Positions 16,651 through 25,748 of a stretch of DNA of 64,000 nt are shown piece by piece; position 1 is the first letter of the stretch, and every line of letters starts with the position of its first letter. Position numbers and translations under genes: made by a program. The notes below the pieces were generated by a model, which saw only the letters and a program-made list of their open reading frames with translations, made no database searches and had not been told where the DNA came from. The stretch spans positions 1 to 64,000 of the forward strand of contig NZ_FMXE01000020.1 of the NCBI RefSeq assembly GCF_900103735.1. The letters run 5' to 3'. This stretch comes from Algoriphagus alkaliphilus. GTDB lineage: Bacteria > Bacteroidota > Bacteroidia > Cytophagales > Cyclobacteriaceae.

Positions 16651-16950
16651 TCATTTGCCGACTTCCTGCATTTTTTTTGAACTCAATGCCTGTGGTTTTT
16701 CGGAAAAAAGCGCCCTGGTAAAGCTCCAGACTGATTTAAATAGCTCAGAATCACGATACTGATTGAGGGCCTCTTCGCTTTCCCAGTGACTGTAAGTCAT
16801 GAAAATATTTTCCGAATCATGATCCTGCCATAATTCCAGATGCTGGCAGCCTGGAAAATTTCGAATAGAATTCTTATTTGCCTCAAAGTTTTCCAGAAAA
16901 GCAGGAACCGCCTCGGGTCTAAATTTCATTCGTACAACTCGTATCAGCAT
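16651..16950 (-). CDS. Antibiotic biosynthesis monooxygenase (ABM)-domain protein
   Basis: The 99 residues have the dimeric ferredoxin-like ABM fold: VVRMKFRPEAVPAFLENFE, GCQHLELWQDHDSENIFMTYSHWES and a YRDSELFKSVW tail. Small ABM proteins include quinol monooxygenases and heme-degrading enzymes, but many are uncharacterised. No specific substrate can be assigned. The start ATG overlaps the stop of the SAM hydrolase gene (TGATG), so the two are co-translated. Confidence 0.8.
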   Translation of the reverse strand: MLIRVVRMKFRPEAVPAFLENFEANKNSIRNFPGCQHLELWQDHDSENIFMTYSHWESEEALNQYRDSELFKSVWSFTRALFSEKPQALSSKKMQEVGK

Positions 16951-17720
16951 CAGGGTCCAAAGTTGATGTAAACCACACTGTCTTGCTTTAAGCCTAGCAA
17001 ATTTCCGCCATGACCGTGATTGATCCCGATTTCCAATACATCCAGGCTGTTGAAAAAAGCAAAAGGATCACCGGCTTCCACCTGATCGTATCCGTTTTGA
17101 AGGCGGTCCACAGATTCCCTTCCAAACTGAATAGTAAACTTACCCGGATTCAGCTTTTCAAAAACTTCTTTTCGGATGTTGGTCAGCAGATTTCCGTAGC
17201 GATCGATTCGGATCACATGACCGATGATATGCTCCCTAGTGGCTTTGGCCTGTCTGGACATCAATTTGCGAAAACCAGTCAAAGGACCTCCAAAATCGTG
17301 AATGGCTGCTCCGCTGGCGACTTTTGCCGCAATCGGTGCTAAAATATCCCGGGTAGGGAAGGTGGAATCTTTCAAGTGGATATCTGCAAACTTCACCAGA
17401 ATACCGGGATCCTGATCTGCCAAAAGGCTTAATATCCCATTGTTTGGACCCACAAAAATATGTTCCTCCAGTTTGACTCCGATATACCCTTGAGTCATTG
17501 TGCCGATAGTATTGATCCCTACCAGATGCACGGTTCCTTTGGGGAATTCCCGAAAGGTCGACCGAAGCACAAAAGCAGCATGCTCGATATCGTAAGGGGC
17601 GATACTGTGAGAAATGTCTATAATATTCAACTGAGGATTGATCGAGAGCATTTTGGCCTTCACGGCCGGAACGTAGTAATCTTTATCCCCAAAGTCAGAG
17701 AGGAATGTCACTAAAGCCAT
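16950..17720 (-). CDS. S-adenosylmethionine hydrolase (SAM hydroxide adenosyltransferase family)
   Basis: The 256 residues match the former DUF62 family, which cleaves SAM to adenosine and methionine with hydroxide. Chlorinases and fluorinases are specialised relatives. Marks are the N-terminal VTFLSDFGDKDYYVPAVKA with the conserved Asp, INPQLNIIDISHSIAPYD, and a C-terminal domain with RIDRYGNLLTNIRKE. No insertion typical of fluorinases is seen. Together with ahcY elsewhere in the window it would feed SAM by-products back, but there is no operon link to ahcY. Divergent from phoH. Confidence 0.85.
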   Translation of the reverse strand: MALVTFLSDFGDKDYYVPAVKAKMLSINPQLNIIDISHSIAPYDIEHAAFVLRSTFREFPKGTVHLVGINTIGTMTQGYIGVKLEEHIFVGPNNGILSLLADQDPGILVKFADIHLKDSTFPTRDILAPIAAKVASGAAIHDFGGPLTGFRKLMSRQAKATREHIIGHVIRIDRYGNLLTNIRKEVFEKLNPGKFTIQFGRESVDRLQNGYDQVEAGDPFAFFNSLDVLEIGINHGHGGNLLGLKQDSVVYINFGP

Positions 17721-17744
17721 ACAAGCAAGTCTATTAAAATTGTG

Positions 17745-17752
17745 TAATTTTG
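17745..17752 (+). promoter_or_regulatory. Candidate -7 element upstream of phoH
   Basis: TAATTTTG fits TAnnTTTG exactly, 70 bases before the phoH start. No TTG was found at the ideal upstream distance. Confidence 0.3.
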
Positions 17753-17822
17753 TTTGAGGGGAGCGAACAAAAATAGAAATTTTATTCTTTTGCCTTAAGG
17801 TAAACCTAAATCATAAAAAAGA

Positions 17823-18812
17823 TTGGTCGAAAAAGTAATCACTTTAGAGAATGTCCCGTTGGCTGAGTTTTTGGGCACTGCCAATGAAAATATACGGCAA
17901 ATTTCCCAAGCTTTTCCCCAAAGCAAAATTGTGTCCCGTGGCAATGAAATCCGAATCCAAGGTGGTGCACCGGAGATTTTGCGGATCAATGACCTGATCA
18001 ATCTCCTGTTGGAACATTTTGACAGGTTTGGACATCTCACTCCCGAAAATGTCAAGGATTACCTCGATATCGAAGGGGTTCCCTTTGAGGAGGCCAACCG
18101 GGATCAAGTGATTGTCTTTGGTAACAAAGGGCTGGTGATCAAACCAAAGTCACCGAATCAGCGCAAACTGGTAGATGCTGCCATGAAAAATGATCTGGTT
18201 TTCGCCCTCGGGCCTGCGGGAACGGGCAAAACCTACATCGCTGTGGCTTTGGCAGTTCGGGCTTTGAAAAACCGGGAGGTTAAGCGGATCATCATCACGC
18301 GCCCTGCCGTGGAAGCGGGTGAAAATCTGGGATTTCTCCCAGGAGATCTTCAGGAAAAGCTCGATCCCTACCTGCGGCCAATCTATGATGCGCTTCAGGA
18401 TATGGTGCCGCCCGAAAAATTAAAATATTACCAGGAAACCCGGGTAATTGAAATTGCTCCGCTAGCCTACATGAGAGGGCGTACCCTTCACGATGCTTTT
18501 GTGCTTTTGGATGAGGCTCAGAATACCACAAGTGAGCAAATCAAGATGTTTTTAACCCGAATGGGTCCTAATTCCAAAGTGATCATCACCGGTGATCAGA
18601 CTCAGGTGGATTTGCCAGTCAGACAAAAATCAGGACTGTCTGAAGCTCTTCGAATCCTGAAAGATGTAAAAGGCATCGGCGTGGTAAGCCTGAGTGGAAA
18701 AGATGTAATCCGACACAAACTTGTGAAGGCAATCATCGAGGCCTACGAGGTGAATCAGGAATCAGAAGAACAAAGACGGTATGAGGCCAATAGTCGAAAA
18801 AATAACGAATAA
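17823..18812 (+). CDS. phoH: PhoH family ATPase
   Basis: The 329 residues start at a TTG, giving MVEKVITLENV, because no in-frame ATG lies upstream. An N-terminal KH-like region is followed by the PhoH P-loop domain: NQRKLVDA, Walker A GPAGTGKT (130-137), TRPAVEAGE and GFLPGD, YMRGRTL, Walker B VLLDEAQN and TGDQTQVDLP. This is the cytoplasmic PhoL/YbeZ-type ATPase linked to RNA metabolism and ribosome maturation. The following GNAT gene starts inside its last 32 bases. Confidence 0.92.
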   Translation: MVEKVITLENVPLAEFLGTANENIRQISQAFPQSKIVSRGNEIRIQGGAPEILRINDLINLLLEHFDRFGHLTPENVKDYLDIEGVPFEEANRDQVIVFGNKGLVIKPKSPNQRKLVDAAMKNDLVFALGPAGTGKTYIAVALAVRALKNREVKRIIITRPAVEAGENLGFLPGDLQEKLDPYLRPIYDALQDMVPPEKLKYYQETRVIEIAPLAYMRGRTLHDAFVLLDEAQNTTSEQIKMFLTRMGPNSKVIITGDQTQVDLPVRQKSGLSEALRILKDVKGIGVVSLSGKDVIRHKLVKAIIEAYEVNQESEEQRRYEANSRKNNE

Positions 18813-19215
18813 GGAATCCTTTGATCAAGCCTTCAAAATCCGCGAATTGGTTTTCGTCATAGAGCAGGGGGTAGACCCGGCAGCGGAGTATGATGAATTT
18901 GAAAAGGAGTCCCGGCATTTTCTGGCCAAAATAGATGGAAAACCTGTCGGAACGGCGAGATGGAGATTTACTAAAAACGGCGTGAAATTGGAGCGTTTTG
19001 CTGTTTTGGAAGGAGCTCGTGGAAAAGGAGTGGGACAGGCGCTTGTTGCTGCTGTCTTGGAGGATTTGAAATCTACGCCGGAGGCTGCCGGTAAAACCAA
19101 ATACCTTCATGCCCAGCTTTCTGCAATGCCTCTTTATACCAAATTCGGTTTTGAAAAAGTAGGAGATATGTTTGAAGAATGTAATATCCAGCATTACAAG
19201 ATGGAATTGGCCTAA
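18781..19215 (+). CDS. GNAT-family N-acetyltransferase (ElaA-like)
   Basis: The 144 residues have the GNAT acetyl-CoA site LERFAVLEGARGKGVGQAL (R/QxxGxG/A form), preceded by GKPVGTARWR and followed by HAQLSAMPLYTKFGFEKVG. The REL-VFVIEQGV(D) start resembles ElaA/YjdJ-type proteins, whose natural substrates are not established. It overlaps the 3' end of phoH by 32 bases in another frame, so translational coupling is likely. Confidence 0.85.
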   Translation: MRPIVEKITNKESFDQAFKIRELVFVIEQGVDPAAEYDEFEKESRHFLAKIDGKPVGTARWRFTKNGVKLERFAVLEGARGKGVGQALVAAVLEDLKSTPEAAGKTKYLHAQLSAMPLYTKFGFEKVGDMFEECNIQHYKMELA

Positions 19216-19250
19216 TCATTGTCTAAATAAATTAAACCAACTAGTTTATT

Positions 19251-19823
19251 ATGAAAAAAATTACGCTATCCGCTTTTTTTGTCATGGCACTCGCTGTTTC
19301 AGCGTTTTCCCAACAAGTCATTTCATCATCAGGCATTTCAAATCCCAATCTGGGAAATTTTGAAAATGAAGTAAAATTCAATTTCCTTAACCTGATTGTA
19401 CTTGGGGCATTTGAGGTGGGCTATGAGCGATTTCTTAGCGAAAGTCACTCCCTTGATATTCAGCTTCATATTAATGATCGCTTTGGCTATAACGCGGAAG
19501 GTAATGGCAAAACATTCAAAACCAATTCTATCCAATCGGGGATGAATTTCTATTTTGGCAACAACCCTAATGGGAGATTTCATGTGTACCCTTTTGTGAA
19601 ATTCAGGTTTGGGGATTATGAAGAATCAGCGCCCGGAGGAATTTCTACCACTGATATGGCAGCATTTATTTTGGGTGCAGGCGCGGGTTATAAGTGGGAA
19701 GTTTCTCAACATTTCGCATTTGGCCCTTATCTCAGTGTCGCGCGGAATTTTAGTGATGCTGTGTCTAGCAAATTCACAGGAGTTGAGCTGAATGGTGGTT
19801 TTAGCCTTGGTTATCGATTCTAA
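19251..19823 (+). CDS. Small outer-membrane beta-barrel protein, unknown function
   Basis: The 190 residues begin with a signal peptide (MKKITLSAFFVMALAVSAFS). The rest has regularly spaced amphipathic strands, for example EVKFNFLNLIVLGAFEVGYERF, SIQSGMNFYF, RFHVYPFVKFRFG and AFGPYLSVARNF, and ends in GGFSLGYRF, the C-terminal aromatic strand usual for outer-membrane barrels. It resembles DUF3575-type porins. Substrate unknown. A terminator follows directly. Confidence 0.75.
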   Translation: MKKITLSAFFVMALAVSAFSQQVISSSGISNPNLGNFENEVKFNFLNLIVLGAFEVGYERFLSESHSLDIQLHINDRFGYNAEGNGKTFKTNSIQSGMNFYFGNNPNGRFHVYPFVKFRFGDYEESAPGGISTTDMAAFILGAGAGYKWEVSQHFAFGPYLSVARNFSDAVSSKFTGVELNGGFSLGYRF

Positions 19824-19845
19824 TTCCTCTAAAAATTAATTATTC

Positions 19846-19870
19846 AGAGCCTTTCGAGGCTCTTTTTTTT
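19846..19870 (+). terminator. Terminator after the outer-membrane protein gene
   Basis: Stem AGAGCCT (19846-19852) and AGGCTCT (19857-19863) with loop TTCG, followed by a run of T. Confidence 0.85.
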
Positions 19871-19909
19871 GCCTATATTTTTTTACCTTAAGTTTAATTT
19901 TTTCAAAAA

Positions 19910-21847
19910 ATGAGATTCGCTGACTTTCCATTTTTGAGGTATCTGCCATTTTTGATCGCCGGAGTTCTTTTTTCGCAAGCGAAAACGGATATCCCACTTT
20001 GGATTCCATCTACTTTCATCGCGGTATTGTGGATTGCTTATTTGATTTTGGCTTCGCAAAAGGAAAGTTCCGGACAATTGACTCCCGCCTTTTTAGGCTA
20101 TTTGATGCTATTCACGGCAGGTTTATTGTTTTCGGAAATTCAAAAAAAAGGCTCCTATTATGTAGTAAATCATAATCTTGAGTATGCTCAATCCTATCTC
20201 GCCCGCGTGGAAAAATACGATCTGGAAAAGCCGAATTCCTTCGAAAATCTGCTAGAGGTCATCGCGGTAAGTGACAGTTTGGGTTGGAAAAAATCCAAGG
20301 GTAAGGTTTTGATTTATCACAAAGGCAAGCTGCCTTTTGTACCCGGTCAGGTAATTCTGGTTGAAAAATCTCCCGAGAAAATCCCTTCTCCGATTTTCCC
20401 CAACGAGTTTGATTACAGTGGTTTCTTAGCCAGAAAGGGAATTCATTTTCGTCAGTTTATCGGTGAGAAATTCGTCATTTTTGATTCCTCAGAAGTGGAT
20501 CATCCCAAATATTGGCTCAGTAATTTTCGAAAGGAATTGGTTGGTATAGTCCAGACTAAAGTTCCTGATCCTGAATCACAGCAGATTGCAGCGGCCTTGC
20601 TTTTGGGTCAGAAGGAGAACTTGGACAAGGAAATCAAAAACGCCTATGCCGAGACCGGAACCATGCATATTCTGGCTGTTTCAGGGCTTCATGTAGGGAT
20701 AATTTATGCGATTTTGCTTTTCCCGCTCAAAGGACTTCGGCTTAGATCAAAACAAAAGAAAGGCTATCTGTTTGCAGTCATAATTCTGATTTGGACTTAT
20801 GCAGTTCTCACGGGTTTTTCTCCTTCTGTAGTGCGGGCAGCCACGATGTTTTCACTATTTACTGTCGGCCAAATGCGGGAGCGGAAACCCTCCTCATTCA
20901 ATATTTTGGCATTTTCGGCTATGATCATGATCGTAATCAATCCCGATGTGATTTTCGAGGTTGGCTTTCAGCTATCCTATGTAGCAGTTGCGGGAATTTT
21001 GCTGATTCAGCCACTGATCGCGCGGTTCTGGATTCCTCCCAATATGGTTTTGGAATATTTTTGGCAACTAACAGCAGTAAGTATTGCTGCTCAGTTGGCG
21101 ACTTTTCCGCTTTCGGTTTACTATTTCCATATTTTCCCCAGCTACTTTTTGATAGCAAATCTGGTCATTATTCCACTTTCATTTCTGGTGATGCAATTTG
21201 GGATTCCTTTTTTGGTGTTCAGTTGGGTTCCGTTTCTTGGGGCCTTTTTAGGTTGGGTTGTGAGCGGCCTGATCGGGGTTCAAAACTGGATTACCCGTGC
21301 AATTCAGCTTTTTCCTGGCGGCAATTTGGAGCGTCTGACCATTACATTTGCAGGGATGCTTCTGGTTTGGAGCATTTTGATCATCTGGGCTAATTGGGAG
21401 TTGGGCAACAGGAGAAAGCTTGTCTATAGCTCAATTTGCCTCTTTTTGATTTGGTCTGGGGATCGATTGGTCAGGGAATGGAATCAATCTGCCCAAGAAA
21501 TGTTGCTATTTTCCGATGGAAAAGGAACGCTGATGGATCTCAAAATTGGGAGCAAGAATTTTTCTTGGAACGAAAATTTCCCAACAGAACAGATTAGCTT
21601 TTCTATTGACCCAAATCGGATCGCATTTCAGCGTCCGCAGCTTCCGGAGTCCACAGTGGCCTACAAAACCGATTCAGTGCTTACTTTTCCCATTTGGGAT
21701 TTCAGCTATAATCCCACCTCCCAAAAAATTCACTGGGGCAGCGTAAAGCCGAAATCTGTGAGAGAATTCTCATTTTCTAAATTCAAAGAATTGCCTATTT
21801 CGGATTCGCTGTATGCAAAAAGTGGCGCATTTCAGATAGTTTTCTGA
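19910..21847 (+). CDS. comEC: ComEC/Rec2-family competence membrane protein
   Basis: The 645 residues have an N-terminal DUF4131-type region with membrane helices and an OB-like segment (FPNEFDYSGFLARKGIHF). The Competence domain follows with MHILAVSGLHVGIIYAI (the HLxAISGLH motif), AVLTGFSPSVVRAATMF and about ten hydrophobic helices. ComEC forms the inner-membrane channel for single-stranded DNA uptake. The C-terminal part is only about 130 residues and lacks the HxHxDH metallo-beta-lactamase domain of long ComEC forms; this short form is common in Bacteroidota. It is the only competence gene in the window. Confidence 0.88.
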   Translation: MRFADFPFLRYLPFLIAGVLFSQAKTDIPLWIPSTFIAVLWIAYLILASQKESSGQLTPAFLGYLMLFTAGLLFSEIQKKGSYYVVNHNLEYAQSYLARVEKYDLEKPNSFENLLEVIAVSDSLGWKKSKGKVLIYHKGKLPFVPGQVILVEKSPEKIPSPIFPNEFDYSGFLARKGIHFRQFIGEKFVIFDSSEVDHPKYWLSNFRKELVGIVQTKVPDPESQQIAAALLLGQKENLDKEIKNAYAETGTMHILAVSGLHVGIIYAILLFPLKGLRLRSKQKKGYLFAVIILIWTYAVLTGFSPSVVRAATMFSLFTVGQMRERKPSSFNILAFSAMIMIVINPDVIFEVGFQLSYVAVAGILLIQPLIARFWIPPNMVLEYFWQLTAVSIAAQLATFPLSVYYFHIFPSYFLIANLVIIPLSFLVMQFGIPFLVFSWVPFLGAFLGWVVSGLIGVQNWITRAIQLFPGGNLERLTITFAGMLLVWSILIIWANWELGNRRKLVYSSICLFLIWSGDRLVREWNQSAQEMLLFSDGKGTLMDLKIGSKNFSWNENFPTEQISFSIDPNRIAFQRPQLPESTVAYKTDSVLTFPIWDFSYNPTSQKIHWGSVKPKSVREFSFSKFKELPISDSLYAKSGAFQIVF

Positions 21848-21909
21848 CCGGCTACTTGGCAGTGGCAGATTATGCCTGTAATTTATACTCCCAAAGCCCA
21901 AATCAACGC

Positions 21910-22686
21910 ATGGAGAATTCTGTACTCACCAAAATCAATCAAGGCATCGGATTTATCACGCTCAATCGGCCGGAAAAGCGAAATGCACTAAGTCCCGATC
22001 TAATCATTGAATTGGATAAAGCATTCTCAGCCTTCGAGCAGGATGATGAGGTAAAAGTGGTCATTTTGCAGGCTGCCGGAAAGGCCTTTTGTGCCGGTGC
22101 TGACCTGGATTATATTCAGCAAATGCAGTATTTTTCCTATGAAGAAAATTTGGCAGACAGCAATCGGCTGAAAGCCCTTTTTTCAAAAATCTACGAGTTC
22201 CCAAAAGTCGTCATCGCTCAAGTCCAGGGTCATGCCTTGGCCGGAGGCTGTGGCTTGGTGAGCGTGTGTGACTTTGCATTTGCAGCGCCGGAAGCACTTT
22301 TCGGATATACTGAAGTGAAAATCGGCTTTATTCCCGCCTTGGTTTCGGTCTTTCTTACTGAGCAGATTGGTCAGGCTAAAACAACCGAACTCTTGCTTTC
22401 CGGTGAATTGATCCCTTCCTCCAAATCTGTGGCTATGGGATTGATTACAGAAGTAGTTGAGGGTGAGTTTTTGGAAAAAAGGACGCGTGAATTCGCTGCA
22501 AAACTGGTTGCTGAAAATTCTGCTTTTTCCATGAAGGAAACCAAAAGATTGCTCCGAAGCTTGAATGAAAGTGTCCGGCATCAGGCATTGGACCTCGCGG
22601 CAGAGGCCAATGCAAAAGCCCGTGGCCATTCCGATTGTATCAAGGGGGTTGCCGCATTTTTAAGCAAGACCAAACCTAGCTGGTAA
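21910..22686 (+). CDS. Enoyl-CoA hydratase/isomerase family protein
   Basis: 258 residues from ATG 21910 (MENSVLTKINQGIGFITLNRPEKRNALS). The frame is open back to a TTG at 21856, but the extra residues do not fit the family. Crotonase motifs are AFCAGADLDYI (oxyanion hole), HALAGGCGLVSVCDFAFA and FGYTEVKIGFIPA. The catalytic Glu pair of true hydratases is not clearly both present (the second position reads KIGFIPA), so isomerase or methylglutaconyl-CoA hydratase activity is possible. It lies 62 bases after comEC and its stop is followed directly by the recQ start. Confidence 0.85.
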   Translation: MENSVLTKINQGIGFITLNRPEKRNALSPDLIIELDKAFSAFEQDDEVKVVILQAAGKAFCAGADLDYIQQMQYFSYEENLADSNRLKALFSKIYEFPKVVIAQVQGHALAGGCGLVSVCDFAFAAPEALFGYTEVKIGFIPALVSVFLTEQIGQAKTTELLLSGELIPSSKSVAMGLITEVVEGEFLEKRTREFAAKLVAENSAFSMKETKRLLRSLNESVRHQALDLAAEANAKARGHSDCIKGVAAFLSKTKPSW

Positions 22687-24609
22687 TTGGAAACGAACCT
22701 CCATCTTATACTGAGGAATGTATTTGGGCTGGAAGATTTCCGTCCGGTTCAAAAGCAGGTCATCGACTCGGTGATGGAGGGGAAGGACACGCTTGCGCTT
22801 TTGCCGACAGGCGGAGGAAAAAGCCTCTGTTACCAAATTCCCGGATTAGCCAAGGAGGGGATTTGCCTGGTGATCTCACCCTTGATCGCATTGATGAAAG
22901 ATCAGGTCGATAATCTGAAAGCCAAGGGAATTAAGGCTTCGGCGATCTACTCTGGGATGAGTTATCGTGAGATCGACACGACTTTGGACAATTGTATTTA
23001 TGGGGATTTCAAGTTTCTCTACGTTTCCCCGGAGCGACTCAAGCAGGAGTTGTTCATCGAGCGCTTTCGGCAGATGAATATCAATCTGATCGCGGTGGAT
23101 GAAGCACATTGCATTTCTCAGTGGGGCTACGATTTTCGTCCTCCTTATCTTGAGATTGCCGCCATCCGGGTTTTTCACCCCAAAGTAAATGTCCTTGCTT
23201 TGACCGCCTCTGCAACGCCTCAGGTTTGTGTTGATATTATAGAAAAGCTGGAAATGAAATCTTATCGGGAGTTTCATCAGAGCTTTTCGCGGAAAAATCT
23301 CAGCTACAGTGTTAGGCTGGTGGAAAATAAGCTTGAAAAAGGAATCGAAATACTTAAGCGAATCCCCGGAACTGCCATTTGGTATGTGCGAAACCGACAG
23401 GCGACCCATCAGATTGCCAAAGCGCTCACCCAATTGGGAATCTCGGCGGCGGCATATCATGCCGGACTTTCCAATGCAGATCGGGGTGATCGGCAGGAAG
23501 CTTGGAAAGCCAATAAAGTAAGGGTGATGGTCAGTACCAATGCCTTCGGAATGGGAATTGACAAACCTGATGTGCGGGTTGTCATTCACCATGACCTACC
23601 GGAAAATCTTGAAAATTATTATCAGGAAGCCGGTCGTGCCGGAAGGGATGGGGAAAAGGCCTTTGCTGTTTTACTGGCGAATGAACAGGATTTTGAGCAG
23701 GTGTTGAATCGATCGGCCTTGGTTTATCCTCCAATTGATTTTTTGAAACGAGTGTACCAATGTTTGGCTAATTACTTTCAACTCGCCGTAGGCAGTAACA
23801 TGCTCAGCAGTTTTGACTTTGATCTTTCAGACTTTTGCCATACCTATGAGCTGCCTGTTTTGGAGACATTCTACGCGCTCAAAGTATTGGGGGAGGAAGG
23901 TTTCTTGGCGATCAATGAGAGTTTCTTTGCTCCCTCCCGGGTACACTTTCGTGTGGACCCTAGTCGCTTATATGAAGTGCAGATCGCCTATGCAAAGCTT
24001 GACCCGATCATCAAAATGATGCTCAGAACGTATGGAGGAAATCTTTTTTCGGAATACATCAAGATACAGGAAAGCAAACTTGCCAAATCCCTCGAGATGC
24101 GGGAGTCTGAGTTGATCAAGGCCCTTTTGGATATCCAAAAACTCGAGGTGATGGATTATGATCAGCGTAAAGACAAGCCGCAGCTTACTTTTCTGACTCA
24201 TCGCTATGATGCAGGCAAACTTCCCTTCAACCATTCTAGGATTAAGGCGAGAAAAGAACTGACCATGGAAAAAGCCAAAAGCATGGTAGAATACGTAAAT
24301 CAGGTTCGGATTTGCCGGACACAATTCATTCAGGAATATTTTGGAGAAAAGACAGATTCTGTATGTGGGATCTGTGATGTATGCATAGAAATGAAGAAAA
24401 GTCAATCTCCGGAGACCCAAGAAGACCGAATGAAGCTGAAAATACTTGAAACTTTAGCGGAATCGGGCGAGTTATCTGAACGGGTTTTGTTTGAAAAATT
24501 AAAAAAACCCGCTTCCGACGCCAACTTACGTCTGATCCGACAATTGATTGATCAGGATCAAGTGAGCAGATCTGCCGATGACATTCTTTCTTTAAAATCC
24601 CATGAGTAG
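22687..24609 (+). CDS. recQ: ATP-dependent DNA helicase RecQ
   Basis: The 640 residues start at a TTG directly after the stop of the upstream gene, since no ATG is available. Superfamily 2 helicase motifs: motif 0 FRPVQKQVI, Walker A LPTGGGKS (39-46), DEAH (138-141), TASATP, a C-terminal helicase lobe with YHAGLSNADR and STNAFGMGIDKPDVR, and YQEAGRAGRDG. A zinc-binding region follows with CRTQFIQEYFGE and CGICDVC. The last 60 residues look like a short winged-helix rather than a full HRDC domain. It unwinds DNA in recombination and repair. Confidence 0.93.
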   Translation: METNLHLILRNVFGLEDFRPVQKQVIDSVMEGKDTLALLPTGGGKSLCYQIPGLAKEGICLVISPLIALMKDQVDNLKAKGIKASAIYSGMSYREIDTTLDNCIYGDFKFLYVSPERLKQELFIERFRQMNINLIAVDEAHCISQWGYDFRPPYLEIAAIRVFHPKVNVLALTASATPQVCVDIIEKLEMKSYREFHQSFSRKNLSYSVRLVENKLEKGIEILKRIPGTAIWYVRNRQATHQIAKALTQLGISAAAYHAGLSNADRGDRQEAWKANKVRVMVSTNAFGMGIDKPDVRVVIHHDLPENLENYYQEAGRAGRDGEKAFAVLLANEQDFEQVLNRSALVYPPIDFLKRVYQCLANYFQLAVGSNMLSSFDFDLSDFCHTYELPVLETFYALKVLGEEGFLAINESFFAPSRVHFRVDPSRLYEVQIAYAKLDPIIKMMLRTYGGNLFSEYIKIQESKLAKSLEMRESELIKALLDIQKLEVMDYDQRKDKPQLTFLTHRYDAGKLPFNHSRIKARKELTMEKAKSMVEYVNQVRICRTQFIQEYFGEKTDSVCGICDVCIEMKKSQSPETQEDRMKLKILETLAESGELSERVLFEKLKKPASDANLRLIRQLIDQDQVSRSADDILSLKSHE

Positions 24610-25195
24610 TTTCCTTGATGATCTTTTCAAAAAAGTATTTAAGCCCTCGGATAAATCCCCGATGAGGCTGAAGGAAAACTTTTTGATAAAGGAATTAGAA
24701 CAAACAGACCTCGATTTATGGATAGAATCTGAGGAATCAGCGCAGCTTTTTGCTTTGGTTTACAAAAATTACCATTTCAAGCGAACAGGGATTAACGGGC
24801 AACCACAGGTTCATATATTTGATTCTCCCTATGCCAATGGCTTCGCTGTGACCTATGAAAATCCATTTAATGCGAAATCATTTTCCAGGCTTTTCTTGGC
24901 TTTTAGCCAAAGGCTTCTAGCTTTGGGTTATGAGCAAGTCAGCCTGGATCGAAAATTTGAAGAAATCAACGATCGGGTAAAGGTGACTGAGAAGTTCTAT
25001 TTCAAGCCTCCGATTCAGCTTCCGGCTGAAGGAGAATTGATCTCTCAGCTATACGGAAATGTCTCCTTGGAGAAAGTTACTATTGATAATGAACCCAGTT
25101 ATATCAAATTACTGGCGACGGTATATTCCGATCGTCTTTATCAGGATGCCAAATCATTTGACCAATTGATGGATGGCATATTTGAAAAATATTGA
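24602..25195 (+). CDS. Conserved protein of unknown function
   Basis: The 197 residues have no signal peptide and no membrane segment. Notable parts are a basic N-terminus (FLDDLFKKVFKPSDKSPM), LIKELEQTDLDLWI, HIFDSPYANGFAVTYENPF and KFYFKPPIQLPAEGELISQLYG. I recognise no catalytic motif. It overlaps recQ by 8 bases and ends 1 base before the NUDIX start. It therefore belongs to a tightly packed operon of recQ, this gene, NUDIX and thioesterase, and is probably a cytoplasmic accessory protein. Confidence 0.65.
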   Translation: MSSFLDDLFKKVFKPSDKSPMRLKENFLIKELEQTDLDLWIESEESAQLFALVYKNYHFKRTGINGQPQVHIFDSPYANGFAVTYENPFNAKSFSRLFLAFSQRLLALGYEQVSLDRKFEEINDRVKVTEKFYFKPPIQLPAEGELISQLYGNVSLEKVTIDNEPSYIKLLATVYSDRLYQDAKSFDQLMDGIFEKY

Positions 25196-25196
25196 A

Positions 25197-25748
25197 ATGG
25201 ATAGATTAGGATTAAGACAACAGCTTCAAAATTATCGGACACCCTATGAGGAAGAATCTGCTTTTATTGCGGATTTCTCGGAACTGACCCATGATCCGCT
25301 GGGCTACAAGCGGGAGCAATTGGAGGGGCACTTTACAGCTTCTGCGTGGATAGTGAACAAAAGCAGAACCCACACTTTACTTACCCTTCACCGTAAATTG
25401 GGTAGGTGGCTTCAGCTTGGCGGACATGCCGATGGAAATGAAAATCTGATCGAGGTTGCCCTGAAGGAGGCTGAAGAGGAGAGTGGTCTGACTTCGTTGG
25501 AACTTGTAGATTCTACAATTTTTGACTTAGACAAGCACATTATCCCCGAAAGACCTCATGTGAAGGAGCATTTTCATTTTGATGTGCGCTATCTCTTCGA
25601 AGCTGATATCAATGAACCCCTAATCATAAGTGACGAAAGTGTCTCTTTGGCGTGGATTACATTTGACTCAGTGGTGGACATGATCGGGTACAATCCGTCC
25701 ATACTTCGGATGCTTGAAAAAACCAGTAAATCAGAAATTCTGCTTTGA
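25197..25748 (+). CDS. NUDIX hydrolase
   Basis: 183 residues from ATG 25197. An ATG at 25173 would add 8 residues and overlap the upstream gene. The Nudix box GX5EX7REUXEEXGU is present as GHADGNENLIEVALKEAEEE followed by SGL, with Lys in place of the usual Arg. The N-terminal half (FIADFSELTHDPLGYKRE, HFTASAWIVNKSRTHTLLTLH) resembles Bacteroidota NUDIX proteins near RNA or DNA repair genes. Substrate is unknown. It overlaps the following gene in TGATG form. Confidence 0.88.
   Translation: MDRLGLRQQLQNYRTPYEEESAFIADFSELTHDPLGYKREQLEGHFTASAWIVNKSRTHTLLTLHRKLGRWLQLGGHADGNENLIEVALKEAEEESGLTSLELVDSTIFDLDKHIIPERPHVKEHFHFDVRYLFEADINEPLIISDESVSLAWITFDSVVDMIGYNPSILRMLEKTSKSEILL

Noticed and set aside
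22876-23592. 238-codon open frame on the minus strand
   Set aside because: Antisense to the helicase core of recQ with no recognisable domain.
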